From the NCBI GenBank assembly GCA_003013855.2, contig PVNU02002762.1, positions 1 to 64,000 on the forward strand: a stretch of 64,000 nt of DNA, written 5' to 3'. Within the stretch, counting starts at the first letter, position 1, and every line of letters starts with the position of its first letter. Positions 60,880 through 64,000 of this stretch are shown one piece after another. The notes below the pieces were generated by a model. The model had not been told where the DNA came from. It saw only the letters and a program-made list of their open reading frames with translations, and did not search any database. This DNA is from Liriodendron chinense (taxonomy: Eukaryota; Streptophyta; Magnoliopsida; Magnoliales; Magnoliaceae). Made by a program: the position numbers and the translations under genes.

Positions 60880-61935
60880 GCTGCAAAGATCATCAAAGAA
60901 ATACACGAAGGAATCTGTGGCCCTCACATGAATGGGCACATGATGGCAAAGAAGATTCTACGACTCGGCTACTATTGGCTCACCATGGAGACAGACTGTT
61001 GCCAGCACGTCAGAAAATGCTTCAAGTGCCAGGAGCATGCGAATCAAATCCATGCCCCATCATCAGAGTTATACAACCTGACCACCCCCGACATCATCGG
61101 CAAGATCAGTCCCAAAGCATCAAATGGTCATGAGTACATACTTGTGGCAGTCGACTACTTCACCAAGTGGGTAGAGGCAGCCTCCTACACCACGATTGCA
61201 GCATCTCAAGTGATCAAATTCATGAAGAACAACATCATATGCCGGTATGGAATCCCTAATGCTATCATCACAGATAATGGGACCCCGTTCGTCAACAAGA
61301 AGATGGATGACTTCCTCAGCAAGTTCAAGATCCAACGTCATCGATCAAGCCCCTACCGTCCTCAGATGAATGGTGGGGTAGAAGCCGCAAATAAGACAAT
61401 CGTCAGGATACTCGAGAAGATGGTCGTGACCTATCGAGATTGGTCAGATATGCTCCCATATGCACTTTGGGCCTATCGAACGTCTGTACGGTCTGCTACG
61501 GGCGTTACTCCTTTCGAGCTTACTTATGGAATGGAAGCAGTTCTACCAGTCGAAGTGGAAATACCATCATTACGGGTATTACTAGAAAGCGGAATCGAAG
61601 AAGGAGAATGGCAACGGGTCAGATTCGATCAGTTGCAGCTAGCAGATGAAAAGCGCATGCGTGCACTAAGTCATTCACAATGCTATCAGAAAAGGATCGC
61701 TCGGGCTTACAACAAGAGAGTCCGGAAAAGAAGTTTCAAGGTAGGCGACATGGTCATGAAGAAGATTCTACCGTCGCACCTTCCGGATCCCAGAGGAAAG
61801 TTCAAACCCTCGTGGGACGGGCCGCTGATCATTAGAGAAGTACTTCCTGGAGGCGCCCTCAGACTCACCAGCATGAGAGGGGTGGATCTTCCTGAGCCAA
61901 CCAACGCCGACAACGTGAAGATCTTTCATGGGTAA
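60880..61935 (+). pseudogene. Tat integrase
   Basis: HHCC finger (HEGICGPHMNGH ... CFKCQ), catalytic core with VDYFTKW, TDNGTPF and GGVEAANK for the D,D,E triad, then WAYRTSVRSATGVTPF and a basic C-terminus; stop at 61933. The core is still open, but a short gap before DIIGKISPK, relative to family members as I remember them, suggests a small in-frame deletion. Confidence 0.85.
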
Positions 61936-62039
61936 GTCATTCTGACCTTATCAAGAGTTACTTTAATAGAGCTGAAGTCAAGAGGTCGAAGCTAAGATCT
62001 CTGAGAAATCATTCCCGTCCACGAACAAGTGTTTCAAAT

Positions 62040-62200
62040 AAAGGGATTCGAAAAGAGGAAAATACAAAAAAGGAGGAAAAATACAAAAAAAAAAAAAAAG
62101 AGAAAAAGAATACAAAAAAAAATGAGATAAAAAAAAAAGAGAAAGAAAAAGGAAGGCACTCAAGAAAGAAAAAGAAAAAAGAAAAAAAAAATCAATCCAA
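62040..62200 (+). repeat. A/G-rich tracts in the Tat 3' region
   Basis: Long AAAAAGAAAAAG runs at 62040-62200, 62350-62390 and 62640-62660. The one nearest the 3' LTR would normally be the polypurine primer tract, but the LTR lies outside the window. Confidence 0.7.
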
Positions 62201-62410
62201 GAAACACAGTCATCCATCCATTCATCTCAGAGGGGTCTTTAGCAAAGACCGACAGCTCTATCATCGTAACTTAGGATAAGGGCTGAAAGACTGCCATCGG
62301 CCGGCAACGACGGATTCCCGACCTCTAGCCGCTGCAGTTATCCAAGGATGCAGAAAAAGAAAAAGAAAAAAAGAAAAAGAAAAAGAAAATGTGTGCCTAA
62401 ACAAAGAGGG

Positions 62411-62625
62411 CGGAGTGAAAACCCGAAAGGGCGCTCTGAGTAAAAACAGTGGGCATACAGCGGACTTGGTGAAAACCTGAAAGGGCGCCAAGGGTAAAAA
62501 CAACATAGCTGCCAAGGGGCAGGCAAGACCAAATACCCGGGACGTGGTGAAAACCCGAAAGGGCGCCACGGGCAAAAATGACAGGAAGAGGCCGGCTGCA
62601 GTGAAAACTCGAAAGAGCGCTGCAG
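62411..62625 (+). ncRNA. Four covarying hairpins in the Tat 3' region
   Basis: Four units share an 18-base core of form TGAAAACYYGAAAGRGCG: 62416-62433, 62470-62487, 62548-62565, 62602-62619. Each is enclosed by a different but complementary stem: CGGAG/CTCTG, CTTGG/CCAAG, CGTGG/CCACG and CTGCAG/CTGCAG. Inside, CCC, CCT or CTC pairs with GGG, GGG or GAG around a GAAA loop. All cores are exactly 18 bases and each unit is followed by G-N-AAAAAY. Changes on both sides of the stems preserve pairing, which argues for selection on an RNA fold before decay. Not a known class to me; it lacks the hammerhead CTGATGA core. Confidence 0.6.
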
Positions 62626-63082
62626 GCAAAAATGGCGAATAAAAAAAAAGAAAAAATAAAAGTGCAGGTACCAAGAAATCAGACAGTCCAGATCGGTTCA
62701 AGCAGTGAAAGTGCAAGAACAAGAGGAAGTACAGTCAGGAGTGAAGAACTCTACAAACCCTGACAATCTCAGGAGGCAACAGTTTCCATTGCCTACATCT
62801 CTAGGGAACCAAAGGATCAAGCAAGTCAAATCTCGAGACATCGGTCAAAGCATTGGCCAAGCCCCAGTTCTGATTCCTATATCCCGACACAAAATCCAGA
62901 CACACTCACAAGACAGCTAATGGCACAATAGATTTTCAAACAGTTTTCTCTTTTCAATTAAAGGCATCGTATTTCTTTTACATATCATATCATCTTTTTC
63001 AAAAATACAACAAAATACAAAAAAAAAATTTCATCATCATCAATCATATATGCAAAAATCAGTGTACAGGTGGCCAACATAA

Positions 63083-63931
63083 TCAATCTCTGCCCTCCTC
63101 CTCGGCTACATTAGGTGAGTCCTCTGACTCATAAAAAGATAGCCTCTCTCTCAACCTGCTCACTTCCATACGCAGGTAATGCGCCTCATCGCGCTCAAGG
63201 GTACGGATCCCTGTCTCCTCATCAGACAATCTCTGATCGGCAGCCAATCTCCTCGACATCATCTCACAATGATACCGAAGTGCGGAGATCTCAGACAGCA
63301 AATGGCCATGAGTGGCCAAAAGGAAGCAAGGATCAATGAATGGGCGCTCCTCAAAAGGTTCATATGAACCAGATGAAGAGCCAGCATCTCCAAGAATATC
63401 CTGCTCATCCTCATCAGCAGTCTGGTGCCAACAAGGGATACGTCGATACAAAGACCGCTCAGCAACTCAGTACTGATACGGGGCGGTCGCCATCGAAAAA
63501 GTCCGCAGCTCAAAACCCAGCAAATCAGCAGTCAAGTGACTCGCCCAAGAATAATCAATCCGGGTCCTGAAGTCAGAAGATCTAGGGGGAAGTGCTCGAC
63601 GGCCGATACCCGTGAAAGCAAAAAGAGGAACATCCTGCTCATATCCAAACTGCCGCAGGAATCGGATGGGATGATAAGAAAAGTAGGATCGAAAGCCTAC
63701 CAACATCAGAGGATGGCGGTGTGCATCGCAAAGCACTGGAGGAAGTGAAAGCCAAGATGACTCCCAACGAACGTTCCAGTCACGAAGTTCAGCAAACATC
63801 CTGCGATACAAGGGCTCGCTCATCCTAGCTGTATGAGGAAGAAACTCCATAATGTGTCGCATAAGGTCTGGGCGACGAGTGTCAGGAAAAGGTACAGGAA
63901 CAGTCATCGAAAGACGCTCCCATAGCCAGAC
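63083..63931 (-). pseudogene. Antisense ORF of the Tat 3' region, one stop
   Basis: Minus-strand frame opens after a splice-acceptor-like TGTAATCAG (63940-63932) with VWLWERLS and continues 282 codons to 63083, broken only by TGA at 63469-63467. The first part has YFSYHPIRFLRQFGYEQ, reminiscent of the plant-mobile-domain/DUF7745-like proteins reported antisense in Tat elements; the second part is charged and coiled-coil-like (RLRERLSFYESED). Family assignment rests on motif memory, not a search. Upstream exons, if any, lie past the right edge. Confidence 0.6.
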
Positions 63932-64000
63932 CTGATTACAGAAAGCAAAAGAAGTTCAGCTAGAGCAAAACAATTCCTAGCAAAGCAAGAAGAAAAAAGG

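Larger units (their letters stand above)
51801..64000 (+). mobile_element. Tat-lineage Ty3/gypsy retrotransposon, decayed, 3' LTR off window
   Basis: Order: 5' LTR, primer site, gag, protease, reverse transcriptase, RNase H, a second (archaeal-type) RNase H, integrase, a long 3' region with hairpins, and an antisense ORF. The second RNase H after the first is the mark of the Tat lineage. The 5' boundary is placed at TGTAAACACCCCACC by appearance only. gag-pol is one frame from 54206 to about 59020, then shifts by one base; five in-frame stops and a frameshift near 54206 make it non-autonomous. Confidence 0.85.

Noticed and set aside
62411..62625. Hairpins as hammerhead ribozymes
   Set aside because: GAAA is present, but the required CTGATGA core and cleavage-site geometry are not.
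1..64000. tRNA, rRNA, CRISPR or bacterial-type operon signals
   Set aside because: None found on reading both strands; Pol III boxes seen belong to SINE-like units.

Overview
The window is plant nuclear DNA. Multi-exon receptor-kinase genes with GT-AG introns lie in AT-rich, transposon-packed sequence that also carries L1, copia, CACTA, Mutator-type MITE and Tat-lineage Ty3 relics. I see no bacterial or organellar signal. The very abundant palindromic MITE family (about 20 whole or partial copies) reminds me of magnoliid genomes, but that is an impression, not a database result.

Layout. (1) 1-5.1 kb, minus strand: S-domain (G-type lectin) receptor-like kinase gene 1, seven exons in view, last exon off the left edge. 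(2) 5.1-17.3 kb: its upstream flank, present in three partial copies and split by a 2.2 kb inverted-repeat element and a 2.2 kb solo LTR; minisatellites and MITEs follow. A fourth-wall relic of a sister gene (16.7-16.9 kb) is only the first ~75 codons. (3) 17.3-30.9 kb: no intact gene; palindromic MITEs, a copia scrap, a kinase-exon scrap, a 585 bp solo LTR and a two-LTR element with a broken gag. (4) 30.9-45.8 kb, plus strand: a broken copy of exon 1, a cluster of nested MITEs, then intact gene 2 (eight exons, about 1096 aa), whose 4.8 kb first intron holds an L1 fragment split by a MITE. (5) 46.5-51.8 kb: a CACTA terminus, a poly(A)-tailed fragment and LTR-like sequence. (6) About 51.8 kb to the right edge: a decayed Tat-lineage Ty3/gypsy element with dual RNase H, a 3' region carrying four hairpins of one fold with compensatory stem changes, and an antisense ORF.

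Biology. Both receptor genes share one architecture: signal peptide, B-lectin, S-locus glycoprotein, EGF/PAN, then a cysteine-rich wall-associated-kinase type segment (GUB_WAK plus WAK-C like), a transmembrane helix and an RD Ser/Thr kinase. They are expected to act at the plasma membrane as surface sensors; ligands cannot be read from sequence. The relics show an active birth-and-death history, and most of the remaining DNA is transposon-derived. The two strongest leads for something undescribed are the covarying hairpin family in the Tat 3' region (62.41-62.63 kb) and the two-lectin/WAK fused ectodomain shared by both receptors.
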